This document shows positions 1 through 12,289 of a DNA stretch of 64,000 nt, piece by piece. This stretch comes from Capitulum mitella. Lineage: Eukaryota; Arthropoda; Thecostraca; Pollicipedomorpha; Pollicipedidae. The stretch spans positions 10,407,033 through 10,471,032 of the forward strand of contig CP099840.1 of the NCBI GenBank assembly GCA_030062745.1. Direction: 5' to 3'. The notes below the pieces were generated by a model. The model did not search any database and was not told where the DNA came from. It saw only the letters and a list, made by a program, of their open reading frames with translations. Position numbers and translations under genes: made by a program. The first letter of the stretch is position 1. Each line of letters begins with the position of its first letter.

Positions 1-2739
1 GGGGCAAACTGGCGCCGGCACGCCACCCGGTCACGGAGACAGGCGCGGCTCGGCGGCCGCGATTGTAAAGAGAAACTCGAGTTCGGGTAGGGGCTGCTGC
101 CGAAGGGAACGGATTTGTGCTCACGATATCATCGCCCCTTGAACAGTCCGAGTCCGAGCGCGCGAAATTTCAAAACAATGCGCCGTTTCAGTCAGTTGCA
201 ACAGTCTGAGAAAAAGCGATTACCGCCGGACCGGGGGATAGAATGCCCGTTATTCAGCATTTTTTGGGCGCGTTTGTTCTTTTTTGTTGTTTTACCGTGT
301 CGCGGTGCATGGTGCTGCTCGTGGAGTTCGTTTCAGCTGCGCTGGGGAGTCAGATCAGAAACCATTTGTCCATGTGAGACTTTCGAAACCTGGGCACTGC
401 GCGAGACGACATGCCGCAGTCTGGCAGTCCGCGCGCAGGCGGCACTGTGGTCAGCTGAGCTTGTGGCTCCGACCAGTCTTCTGAAACCCAGCTGGAAGTA
501 TCGGCTGTTTCTCCTAGAAGCTTTCTTTCCCTCCTCGTCCTCATCCCTTTTCTTTCTAACCTGACGCAGGGAACCAAACGTTGTTGGCTCTAGTCCTAGT
601 TTTAGTTCCAGCGCGTTTATATTTTGGCATCACTACCCGATGTTGCCGTTACCCGTGTACCTCGTACCGCTTTTGTTATGCATATGACGTGTGCATTGAT
701 GTTTGTTCGACAGCGTTAGATGACAAAAGCAGCGGCGTGTCGGGCGCCAAGGTGACGAAGGCAACGGGTTCTGGCCTAAGGAACATGATGGTTGGAATGA
801 ACAAAGGCCAAAAAAATGGCTGGTTTGGGAGAAAAGGAGGTATGCCTTAAAAAAAGGCTAAATTGCTCAGTCGTTGAGCATGGCAATTGCGGAAGAATAT
901 CGACCATATTGTCTTTTTTCGTAATGAAAAAATTGGGATGCACTTTACGAGGTCCCATGGTGACGCACATTCTTCACGGTGGGATAAATATTTTTTTCTG
1001 TGTGCTTCACAGCACGAATTGGGCAACAAAGAGCTAAGAAAAAGTCTCGACTTTAAGCATCTGAGGCGTTATTTATATGTTGAACACGGCTGAAGTGTTC
1101 TCATAGTTTTTGCTTAATGCAGTAATGTGCAAAATTGAATTCAGAGGGAGAGACGCTAATTTGTAGGCTTGAGAGTGAGAGTGTATAAGCGTCCAACGAA
1201 GAAAAGGAGGTGTCACTGCAAAGTACTACGATTTTCTCCTACCAAACTTGTCCTAAGAACTTCAAACACATGATAGCATTGGTACAAATGAAAATGCCAG
1301 TGTTGTCTTGAAATGCTATGAAACGATATACTTTTCATGTCACATGCTCTGTGGTATGTTTTCTTAGCTATTTCGCCATCATTTTACGATACATCCAGTG
1401 CAAGTATAAACCTCGTATTTCCCACATAGCACTGCATCACCGAGGACTGATGCGTATGCCGGAGCGTGTGGGCGAAGCAGTGGCAAAAAAGTCTGCATTC
1501 TGTAAGATAAGATGGTGGACTAACATCGGTTGACACCTGACGTAAAGTTCTTGAAGAAGTCTTCTGACCAAGCGAGAAAGACAAGTGGTGCCAGGAACAA
1601 AGACGAAAGCGTGTTTCATTGTCTTGCTTTACAAAATCAACATAATTAACAGAGTGGCACCGAAATGGGCGGCGTGCTTTGTTAGCACTGTATGTTATCC
1701 AATCTCCGATAATATTGGGCTGCCATAACTCGGTCCGTTCCTGACTGACGAGATCGCGAAAGCTAACGCTTGCAATTAGCCGTCGGTCACGGTTGGAGAG
1801 ACGTGACCGAAGCGTGGCTCGAGAGGGAGTTCTACCGTCTTGTCCTTCAAGGACAAACTCGGACGAGGACAAACCTTCGCGCTGTACCGCCTCGTGCCGC
1901 AAGTCTGGACTGCCAAGCCGTTCGCGAGTAAATCTGCGTGCTGCACATGTGTAGGTACATGTTTTCATTACATTGCTTAAACCATCTCCTAAAGGTGTAA
2001 AACACGCGTTTAACGATAATTTCCGAACAGTTGCAATAGTTTGGTCCAGTCGCACTAGTTGGATGATTGTACGGTACAATCCATTTTACTTTTCGAGGAG
2101 CAATTTATCTTCCACACTCACTCCCTCCGTGTGTTATGTTTCGAGCATCGAAACCAAACTTTTTGCGTTATCGCGCCAAAATTTTCAAAATACCTAAAAG
2201 TATATTGCTAAAATCTACGAGAAAAATGGATATCCCGCACGGCCCAGATGCGGCTCAGGTCTTGGATGCACGTCAGGCAACTTTTGATCTTGATAATATC
2301 ATGACCGGTAGAATAGTTATCGCTGCTCAGAACCATTTTTGACAATAATATGATTTCGATACATTATATCTGTGACAACTGGCCAGACAACCTGTTTAGT
2401 GAACAAAACTTTTGAAGATTTTTAAGGGCAGCTTTGATAGATCCCAAAGCTGGTTGGAAGAGGGTATATTATGTCGACATTGGTGTATATTCTCTAAAAC
2501 AAATTATAGTATTATATGTGGAGCATATTATGGCATTTTACCAGTGAAATGGCTGTTTTTCTTCAAAATTCGAATGACTGAGGCCAGTGAGTGGAACCCA
2601 GGCCAAAACAGATGAGATGCGCCGTCTTTGAATTCCATCTGGCGAAAGTTTCCTCCATTGATTAATTCGGCAGTTGCTGGAGTGTTCCCATCCGCCAGTG
2701 TTGTGGTGGAGTAGGAGGGGTTGGATGGACGCAAGACTC
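1..2739. other. No recognised gene
   Basis: The first 120 bases are GC-rich, the rest is mixed. One minus-strand open frame of 231 codons (2079-1384) is longer than expected for this base composition but matches no family I know. Nothing else is supported. Confidence 0.5.
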
Positions 2740-3238
2740 TTAAACCGGCACCATCTGGGGGATGTCAAATAGCGCACCCTCTCGGTTTTTCTTGGATAAC
2801 TTCTGAACCGTTAGAGTCAGCCCAGCCAAATTTTCAGTACCTGTCCAGTAAACAATTCTACATATTCTGATATCACAACCATTTCCATGCTAGGTCAGGT
2901 CATGAAGATATGACGCCATAAGTGGACCCTTCCATGCATGTTTTTGCCTCTTCAGACGGTAAAGCGAACATGCTTTGTCTTTTTATGATGTTCACGAATA
3001 CTGTGCATGAAATATTTGGATTGATATAGCACGTGGTCCCCAAAAGGATATACAACCATGACACGTCAACATTAGAGGTCATGCTAGGTCACATGCATGA
3101 TGGTATTTGGACTGATTTCCCCTGTGAGTGATACAAATGGTTTTCGCTGACCTCCACCATTGCTCACGCCAGAGAAGCAAATCCGTATGCACCTCTTAGC
3201 AAGGTTTACCAAAAATGCGCCAGGCTGTGCCGGGTTAA
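2740..3238 (+). mobile_element. TTAA-bounded MITE, family C (about 0.5 kb)
   Basis: It begins TTAAACCGGCAC and ends GTGCCGGGTTAA, an inverted pair: the reverse complement of the end is TTAACCCGGCAC. Just inside the left end is a short G-rich/C-rich hairpin followed by CTCGGTTTTTCTTGG, clearly related to the left end of the element at 9012. It contains AGGTCA words and no coding capacity. TTAA at both ends with CC-starting termini is the pattern of piggyBac-type elements; the superfamily assignment is inferred. Confidence 0.6.
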
Positions 3239-3648
3239 GAACTCCGCCACCATCGAACCGATTCGGCTGACTAAAACGAGTATCGATTATTATCGACAAT
3301 GCAACCCTTGCTATGTCACAGTTATACCTTTTTGTTGTTGTTTATTGGAGTTTTCGGGCGCGCCGACTACTGAGGTCATTTTGCGCCCAGAGTTATGGAC
3401 ATTAAGATTATATCCTAGGTCACAGGTAACGACGAAAATCAATATTTGACTGATTTGGGGTGTGGAGTATTTTTGTGTACAAATTGGACAACGCGCAAAG
3501 GTACAGAACAGACGTCCTGAGGCCAAAAGACACGAAAAAGTATGATTGGAAGCCAATGCACGTATATCTGAGAATACTGGTGACCTATCTGAATTTGCGC
3601 TATTCATTTTCATGAGATCAATCTTAAGTTGATTTTCAGTCGTTCCTT

Positions 3649-3845
3649 GGCTCTATGGTGACATGCTCGTCTCACACCCGATGTGTGGCAGGCACCGTGG
3701 GTTCGACACCCATAAGGAGCCAGCGCTATTTGACCCGAAACAGAAATGGTCACTCAGACAACGGAGCGGTCCTGTCATGGCTTTGACGACGCGTAAAGGA
3801 TTATTGCACGTGAAGATTACCCAGTGCTTGGAATGAAATTGTTTC
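3649..3845 (+). mobile_element. tRNA-derived SINE (or tRNA pseudogene with SINE-like tail)
   Basis: Positions 3649-3722 resemble a tRNA. GGCTCTA pairs mostly with AGGAGCC and is followed by CA. The B box is GGGTTCGACACC in a good T-arm stem (GTGGG/CCCAT). The A-box-like sequence is TGGTGACATGC. The D and anticodon arms are poor, so a working tRNA is unlikely. The following 120 bp include gcacgtgaagattaccc, which looks like the body of invertebrate SINEs. The 3' end is not defined. Confidence 0.6.
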
Positions 3846-4319
3846 ATATTTATGTTCTAAGGCCGAGTGATCAGGGTCTGCACAACAAGCTATGTTTAGT
3901 ATGGGCTCTCCTACCCCATCCATTTCAAAAAGGTTAGGATCAGAATAAAAAAGTACGCCTAATATGCCGCGTTAAGTCCATAAACACCGTAGGACTCTAA
4001 AAAGTTCCTCTAAATGCTTGAGTTTGCACCAGAAAATATTAAAAAAGGCAATCACAATTGGTTTTAGGGCGCCCGTTGACCTCGAAATTTTGCAAAATCG
4101 CGGTAAGAAGAATTTTGTTCTGGGTGATGATAGATGATCTTCGTTGACCTTTCATGACATCATGACACATATATGCCATCATAATTTTCGTGAAGATTGA
4201 GAGCAGAATTTCTTACAGTTCTTTGGAATGCGTTCAGATAAAAATAACGTAAAAGGTCGCTTAAGTAACCGCTCTTTTGAACAGCTGACGTTGTCAGAGG
4301 CGTAGCTTTGCAAATCTTT

Positions 4320-4374
4320 GGTACGGTGTTTTTCATACCAAAGAAAATTATTGGTATGCAGTTCCATACCAATT
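4320..4374 (-). repeat. Dispersed palindromic repeat, copy 1
   Basis: On the minus strand it reads ggtatggaactgcatacc, then an AT spacer with ttttctttggtatg, then caccgtacc. This matches the plus-strand sequence at 25083-25137 with few changes. The outer and inner ggtat/atacc words pair, so it can fold. Confidence 0.55.
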
Positions 4375-5089
4375 TCTTGACCCATTGATGTGTTTTCTTG
4401 CTTTGAAAAATAAAGAACAGCAAATGCGTTAATAATGTCGCATTTTAGGATTCGATGAACCAATTTTTCAATACCAGAAATCGTCTCAAGTCTACACTCA
4501 TGGACGTTATCCATCTTTGCTAGAGATCTTGAATCCGCTAATACACAAAATAAACTTTGAGACGCGACTTGACGCTGAACGATGAGGTGAGAAACAAAGT
4601 CGGCAAATTGGGCTGTGCTTTGAACACATTGATCTCTGTTTATGTAAGTCGTTGGTCATCGTCAGATCATAATCATTTATTTTAGTCATTGCTCGTCGAA
4701 ATTAGCCATTTAAGACTGCATGTCTCGTGAGGTACGGATCAGGTCCCTATTTGGTTTCATAAGAAAAAATTAAGGACGAAAATGGAGGTTAAGATTAGTA
4801 AATATTGTTACTAATAATGGATTTATAAAAATTAAGACAGGCTCATTACGTTAAGATTGTCTGATGATGTTGGATTGTTAAAATGGTTTTAACGGTGACA
4901 ACATAAAATAACTACGGGGAAGTCCGTGAATTAAGCAGCGTAATTTTGGTATTTCTGCTTTCAACTTATTCGCCTCCTGGTAACGCTTCGTAACGGACAG
5001 ACAGTTCCCCACTCCCAACAATACGTAAACCCCAGCCAACGACCCGATCTTATTGTTTGTTTCTAGCCCAGACAGTTGGGTTACCTGCT

Positions 5090-5345
5090 CTCCCTGCCTC
5101 GACTGTCCGATTTTTTCAATGGCCGTGTTCAGACCCAAATTCCTCCAATGTCCTGACTACGACTATGCGACCCCTCCGATGGCCCTGTCCCAGCTGTCTC
5201 CCCGATGTCCCTGCTCGATTGGTCCGTTCTTTCGGTGCCCTTGCTCGGATTGTTTGCGTCTTCCCGTGTCCCTGCTCCAAAAGTCTGCTTCCTGGGTTGC
5301 CCTGCGCCAACTGGCTAGTACTTCTGGTGTCCGAGGTGGTTTAGT
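5090..5345. repeat. Decayed minisatellite, unit about 30 bp
   Basis: Degenerate repeats of a tgtccctgctcgattggtc-like unit, for example at 5207, 5237 and 5268. Several chance open frames on both strands come from it. Confidence 0.4.
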
Positions 5346-7344
5346 GGTCCAGTTACAGAGTCGGCCTGGGCCTGATGAAGCCAAAAATCCGTAGCGTAAC
5401 GGTGTTATGTGCATACTTAAATATTTAAAGGCTCATTTCATGGACGTGTCTGCATCTGATCGCCGGGAAAAATAACTCGCTATTTCGCATTTGCGTTATG
5501 GTGACACGGAACTGCAGGCAGGTCATTATTAACCCTGTAGTAAAACGCTACCTCTGTAATAAAGTTCCGAAAGGTGTGCAGTGGTCGTGCGCGGCCACGA
5601 TGCATGATTCACCGTCAGGTGTCCTCCACGTTTTTCGCGCCGAAACCAATTCTCTCCACTAATTGACGTCCATAATTGATGAGATCCCAATGGGCACCTA
5701 TCCGGCCCAGGATCCCTCGGAATTAGCGATGGATGTGATGCGGGCGAGCAATGAACTTACACTGGGAACTATTTTCACTCGGCTTCAGTTGCAATCTGAA
5801 CAGGTCATTAATCCAGCGGACACATCTCATTCACTCGACTCATTACGGGTACACGCAGAGGCGACCGGGTGAATAGGCTGCGCTATCTCGCTGAGTAACT
5901 GTGCTCGGTGCAGGCAGTCTTTGCGCGGCATCCTGGACGTAACGCGGATCCAATGACCCCACATATTGTAACGCGGTATTCTAAATCAAAGGTACGGTCA
6001 TCGCACAACTAGTCCGATTTATGCGTGCAAACCAGCGCACGGGCTGAGTCGTAGGCCACGCATTATTACAATACTTGCAACAGAACTAAGGGGGAATTAT
6101 CTTGTCATTGTTTACAAGGTGGCGTTCAAGCAACAGCAATGTAGGCAGGTACACTAGCATGCGATACGTTAATTTGTCTTCGGAGCTCGGAAGCTACCCA
6201 AAGCCTCTTAAATTTTCCTCGAACAGCCTTTGCTACTCGAGCCTGAGAAACACAGGCAAAGGATGAGACGGACCTTGATGTAGGACTCGTTGGCACCACA
6301 AAACGGAAAGTGCCGGGAAATGGCCTTTAAATCGCTTGTGTCGTTTAGTTATCCTTAACGATGAGGAAAGATGTTGATTAATGAAACTTTCAGAATAGCA
6401 TGCAATGTAAATAAAAAGCTTATCCGTTACATCTGGTTATTCAGATTTTAATGCGCCTATCTATTTTCTTTCATCCAGCTGCAAAGATATGCTCAGAAAG
6501 AGTTGGGTCAGCTTACAGTCCTTTCCGCATCCGGTGGGCCCCGTGAACCCCGTGGATCGCATTCCAATACTTGAAAGTCACAACCTCTATTTCGCTTCGA
6601 AAGGCTGACAGGTGCTCTGCAGAGACAGATCTCCATCGCATGCAGTGTGTCGTACAAGCTTGACAGGCTATTTTCGTGCAACGGTGGTCTTCATTGTTAC
6701 ATGAATGGTTAACCCCCACTATTAAAAGTCCCTTTGAACTACATCGTCGCCCGGATTTTCCTAGAAGCCCAGAAACTCAGGTTTGAGCGGTGAATATTTA
6801 TGTTAAACCATTCGATTTGATCTTTGTCATTTTTTTTCTCATTCCAGATTATCTCACGCATGGGTACCTCGAACGAAATGAATATTTCATTGTACATTTG
6901 TCTAAAAGCGGTAACAACAGGGCTGAGCGGGACATGCTTGTTCTGTAAACTGAAGTCAGATCTTTGCATCATTAGAAGTGTTCTGATGTTATCAGGGCAA
7001 AAGTGGTTGCCTTTCCTGTGATCGAAGTTGCACTCTAATGGTCCGCTCGGCGATCGGAGTTGGGAGAGAGCACTTGTCCGCTGACAAAGCTGGATGTGAG
7101 GGTGGCAGTTCCCTCCAATCAATAATTCCGCAGAACTGCAGCGGCCGAAGGTGGTCAGGCCAGCCTCAGATTCACCGAAGAGGCGGCGTTCGTCCCAGTC
7201 GCCATTTCTTCCACGGGACTCGAAGCCTTGCTGTGTCCTCGGGAGGCCCACTTTTCACTACTTTGCTGTGATGGGCTATGTGTTTTCAATGAGCGTGTCC
7301 TAGTGAAAGACGGCAGCGTTCTTGACACTGAGAGAACTCGCACT

Positions 7345-7378
7345 GGCCTCAGCTGGCACGCTGAGGCCAGCTGAGGCC
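7345..7378. repeat. Inverted repeat, 13-bp perfect stem
   Basis: ggcctcagctggc and gccagctgaggcc are exact reverse complements separated by 8 bases. Confidence 0.7.
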
Positions 7379-7614
7379 TCGAACGATTCAGTGACAAAAA
7401 AAAAACAACACGAGATTAGTCAGGCGACGCCAGACCCCTCTTCCCATGAGCGTGATCCTGAGGAAGTTTAATCTTGCATGGATCTGGCAAACCGTCACGT
7501 CGAGAACCCTCTGTTACATTGCAACATGAATAGGAAATTTGTCTGGCATGCTTAAATGGCCCCGAACGCCATAGTCTGAAGGAGAGGCATTAAAGGAAAA
7601 ATACAATAAAAGAT

Positions 7615-7642
7615 AGGGAGGGGAGAGAGAGAGAGAGAGAAG
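7615..7642. repeat. GA microsatellite
   Basis: About ten GA units within a longer purine-rich stretch (7560-7740). Confidence 0.85.
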
Positions 7643-9011
7643 TAACAAAAGACATGGAAAGGAACTGACAAAGGGACAAAGAGGCATACGGGAGAGGGAG
7701 TGGGGAGGGAGAGGCGTTTCAAAGATAAAGTGAAATAGGAACAACCCCATTCTTTACGCATACCTTTCACATTATTCACTTTGAATCGTTCCTTGAGCTT
7801 TTAAAGGTACGGTACAGTCTGTCTCGGCGATAAAGCACCTAAATGGCTTAAGATCAAGAAGCCTTTGTGACGGATAGTGGTCCGAAAGGATTTTAGTTTT
7901 CATTTATCTTAGTTTTAGCGAGCCAAACCGAAAGATATGCGCTGGATTACACCCAAAATCCCTTGATCTCATGTGAATTATCACTATGTCATAAATACAC
8001 CGTGAATGATGCCTTCGCAGTATTAGAAAGAATTCACTGTCATGATCTAGGAACCATTTTCTGCTTCGTCACCATCTGTCTGCCACCTGGTCTATGGCCA
8101 GTCACCACATTTAAGACATGTGCTATGACACCGTCACATCTGTCGCGCCACTACAGTGGTACTATTCGTGAGGTGATACAATTAATCTATGACCGTCATT
8201 CCATAGTTAAGAAAACGATGTTTCGAGAATACAGGCAAGGCATATTTTGTCAACATCTTCTCTCCTTCATTTTCCCCAGATACCTGGAAGAACTCTTTGT
8301 GATAGTCAAGGGAGTGGTCCACAATGCTTCTAGCGTTGCAAGTGTTCCATGGTTTCGTTAATTCTTGAAAGGTTTAGTTTTTCCACATATACCGCTACGT
8401 TCAGTGAGCCACAACAGGATATAAAATACAGCTATATGAATTACTGCTACAACTTTTGGTTACATTTATCATTGAATGTGCTACTATATATGAAGAGGGA
8501 AAAACAGAAGATTACTAGATACCTCTCAAGGTAATTTTGAATATACTGCACTACTGGCTAATGACAGATTGATGATATAATGAAATTGTGTTGCAATAAA
8601 GGTAATCCATCACGTAAATATCATATGACAACATAACTACAGCTCAGTAGTATAACTGCAGTTTGTCTATTCGTGAATGCGTTTCATAACTGAATAAACA
8701 TAATTAATAGTCCGGCCAGTATTAAAACCAATTTCTAGAAGTTTGTTACGGCTTCAGAAGAGTTCAGCTTGACTAATAACCGGAAACGTTGAACAACGAC
8801 TGAAAACATATAGCCCGGAAAGGTGCAGCATTGACTATGTGATCTCATCATTTTAAGTCACTGGAGGTATTCTTTGACCCCTGTATACCTCCTGGGCCAA
8901 TGGACAGATTTCAACGACTTAAATGGCATCAATAGTCTGTCACATTAATGCTCCAAAGTGCAAATGTTGACCTCAATGTCTATGATAACCTTCAAGGACA
9001 TGTCAATACCC

Positions 9012-10224
9012 TTAACCCTATTCCTGACAGGGGGGCTGAATACGCCCCCCTCGGGTTTTTTGCTTGCCGATTCCAGGCTTTTTAACGCAGCTTCACGAAA
9101 CTTGGTGACTTTTCCTGGCTATTCTTTCTACACGCTGTGAAAAATTTCACAACTCTACTTTGTTCAGGAGCGGAGCCAGACAACGTTTTTGGGAGGCACC
9201 TCAGGCCGTTTTTGGCCATGTTGAGTGTAAAAAGAAAATGTCTGCCAAAAACAGAGTGTTTAAGATAGAACTTAAAATTTTATATGGATGCATAGCTAAA
9301 TAGTTGGGCAATGTGCAGTTGTAATTTTGCTCGTGTGAAGTCACTTTACAAGATCAGGTCAAGGTCAAAAGTCAATTTTTTCTTTTTTGCAATAATTTCG
9401 GCACCGTTTTCTTAAATGCCAAACTCAGAATATATATGACGTCGCACAATGTCCTCTACTTGTGTACTAAGTTTCAGCTTGATATGAGGTCGGGTCATAG
9501 AGGTATGATCTAAAATGTCACTGCGCATACCCTATATCACAATAGCCATAAAATAAAATTTTTGAAATAGAGTAAATTCAAATGATTGAAAACGTTTACA
9601 GATAATATTAAATGCGCGAGACATCATTCCAAGTGACTCCAAGGTCACTGGAGGTTATTTAAGGTCAAAGGTCACAAGTTGATCTGAAGAACATGTGACC
9701 ATGACAGTTTCCCCTTTTTCATGTCCCTGGCACCGCCTATGCTAACATTATACAAACATTGTGATGTGATTTGTACTTCTTTAGCATAACATGACTAGCA
9801 GAAGCCAAAAAAGTGTTTTTGCCTCTTTTGCTCATTTATTTGTTAGAAAACTAATCCTCCTATTTTTCAAACCCTAGAAACGCCAGTGAATTTTCTCAAA
9901 AGTTCAGACTTGTATGCCCATGGTAAAAGCCCTATCCATAATCTCTCGATTCATGCCAGTTTCATTGAAATCGGTCCATAAATAACGGAGTTATAAGAAG
10001 TCCAAAAATGCCCCTGATTTTGACATTTTTGCCCCCCTGTATCCACACCTTTCAAAATTTGGAAGATTTCTTTGTATAAAAATGTAGTTCACGTCATGGC
10101 AAATCGATTGCCGTGTGTTGCGATGAAATCGGATATGTAGTTCTCGGGATCTCAGGGGGGACGAATCCGCCCCCCCCCTGCCGGGAATCGACCATACCGG
10201 CTAGCCCTCCGGGAACAGGGTTAA
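9012..10224 (+). mobile_element. TTAA-bounded piggyBac-like MITE, family A copy 1 (1.2 kb)
   Basis: Left end TTAACCCTATTCCTGACAG, right end GGGAACAGGGTTAA. The termini are inverted repeats (CCCTRTTCC) with TTAA on both sides, as expected for piggyBac-type insertion. Inside each end is a G-run/C-run hairpin: ggggggctgaatacgcccccc on the left, ggggggacgaatccgccccc on the right. It has no transposase. The interior carries AGGTCA repeats, including a perfect direct repeat with one-base spacing at 9662-9674. It is the best preserved of three alignable copies in the window. Confidence 0.8.
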
Positions 10225-12289
10225 ACTGGCAGCGTAGTGATGAACACCGCAGAAGGGTCACCCTGTGTAACACTAGTCCAAGTCACAAAACGCAGTATCC
10301 GGGAAGAAATCTTTTGTGACGACAGCTCACCTGTTTACGGAAGGCGGCCAGAGGTCAACATAAGCAATGGGGAAATAAGATCGTGAACAGATCACAAGAT
10401 CTTTGACCCTTTATCTTTCTGGTTTATAATTTTACGGTACGCTCAGAAATGGTAGATTTGTTTCTTTTGTCTGCGGTATGTTTAGAAATTGCGATTTAGA
10501 GAACATCTATACCATTTATTTCGAATGCGGCGGTGCTAATTCATGTCCGGGCTACTTTACGCTTACGCCGTGCCGTATCGTTGTTATAGGCCCTGGTTGC
10601 AATTAGGTGGCTGAAATGCTTCAGTTCCGATTCAAAAGAAAAAAGGAAATGACAATTTTACTGTGTCCCTCCCCTCCCGCCTGCCCTCGTGCATCCGATT
10701 CCGAATATTCAGAGTTCCTGCATCTTGCAAATGTCACTTTTGTCCCGGCCCAAAACGCAATTTGCAGTTCGTATTGATCTTCCCATACCGCGCCATTTTC
10801 GCTAGTTCCGCGAAGAACTCCTGGCGAGGAAGTGACTGGGAACAGTAGTGTTGTATATTTCAACCCGCTGGAGCGGCGTAACCACAGTGCAGTCCACGAC
10901 TTTAGCGTGTTTTGTTACAACACGTACACCGCCACAAAGCAGCCTTTCGGGGGGGGGGGGAAGGAGGGGCATACCGCCACAGTGAGCCTGAACGAGAGCA
11001 CACAAAACCTCGGGTTCGCACTACACAGGACACTGACAGAACAACTGGACCGTCGGAATTCTGATGTCTTTACAAAAACAGACAATAATTTGAAATGGCG
11101 TGCCTGCTTCATTTGATCACTGCTTTCAGCGGAACGAGTTATTGTGAACAATGGTTGCCGCAGTAAAGAACAAACAAGCAAACAACACAACAAGAAACAT
11201 ACAAGAAGATGAGAAAACAAAAAAAGCAGTCCTGTCATTTTGAGATAGTTCAGCAGGGCACGAATTCAACGGCAGAAACACTTGGCGTCAGACAGAGGGC
11301 AACAGCTGTAATGCATTCAAATTCAACTGGTTGTCAAGTTTACAGACCCAAGGAGTACAGTCGTCGGAACCTGGGGCACCGTAAAAGACCGCAGTTTCCA
11401 CCTTTGTTTTCGAAATGCGCCGGGCGTTGCCATTCAGCTTATCAGTAAATTATTTTGCACGTTTTATCATATAACACTATCTACACACCGACTGTCCGAC
11501 GTGTTACATCAACATCCTCTGGCTGTCTTTATACACGTGGCCTGTTTTCTCAGTGTCGGCCTGTGTAGAGCCGTCAGACGGTCCCAGCGGAGTCCAGACT
11601 GGCTCCGGCGCGCCCGCGCCGTGGCCGCGGACCGCTGCGTCTCGCTCTGGCCGCGCTGTTCTGCGCTGGCCGCTGGCGCCGGGCAGCCGTGGAGACCCGC
11701 TCTGCATGCTGAGGGCGGGGACTGCCGCGTCTTGTTCTGAACGCTGAGTCTGGGGCCTCAGGGTCTCGTAGTCTGTCCGATGAGGGTTGGATAGCAATGG
11801 TTCGTCCCGCCCAGATAGCCCACGGAAGATTGTTTCCGACCCCGTTCCGGCCAGTTGAAAACACCGCGCTGAATAACGCCTCCTGCGGGACCGGCTGCCG
11901 GCCCACAGTACGTCCGACTGTGTCAACAACAGTTACCGCTCAGTTTGCACCAGAGCACCACGCCGAGACGGACACCACCAGCACGATGGCCGCTCGGTCC
12001 GGACCAGAGCACCACTCTGACGAGCTTCGCCAACAGCCACGCTTCCTCGTCCAGTCTGCAGCTCCTCGCCGGCGAGCTTCACCAGCAGAGCGGCAACTCG
12101 GCTAACGCGCTGCACCAGGCCGGCGGCAGTCGCCCCCAGAGTCCCGGTCCGGTCCGGTCCGGTCCGGAGGCGGCCAGCACCTTTCTGACGGTCGTCATCA
12201 GCAGGGCCCGGCCTCTGTTCCGGGCCGGTGAGCCGGAGACGGCCTCAGCCCGGTCACAGTCGCCGGCTCGGCCGCTGCTCGGACCGCCC
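10225..12289 (-). other. 3' flank of the Dpr-like gene, probable 3' UTR
   Basis: Sequence directly downstream of the stop codon on the minus strand. The block 11560-12289 is very GC-rich and produces long meaningless frames on both strands. The first AATAAA hexamer I notice on the minus strand is at 10520-10515, about 1.8 kb after the stop. Calling it the polyadenylation signal is a guess. A G-tract lies at about 10950-10960. Confidence 0.35.

Larger units (their letters stand above)
3846..9011. other. Mostly unrecognised non-coding sequence
   Basis: Contains an inverted palindromic repeat at 4320-4374, a decayed minisatellite at 5090-5345, a 13-bp-stem hairpin at 7345-7378 and a GA-rich stretch near 7.62 kb. 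The rest, in particular 5.4-7.3 and 7.75-9.0 kb, shows no gene or repeat I can name. Confidence 0.5.

Noticed and set aside
3649-3722. Functional tRNA gene
   Set aside because: The T arm and most of the acceptor stem fit, but the D and anticodon arms do not; a SINE head fits better.
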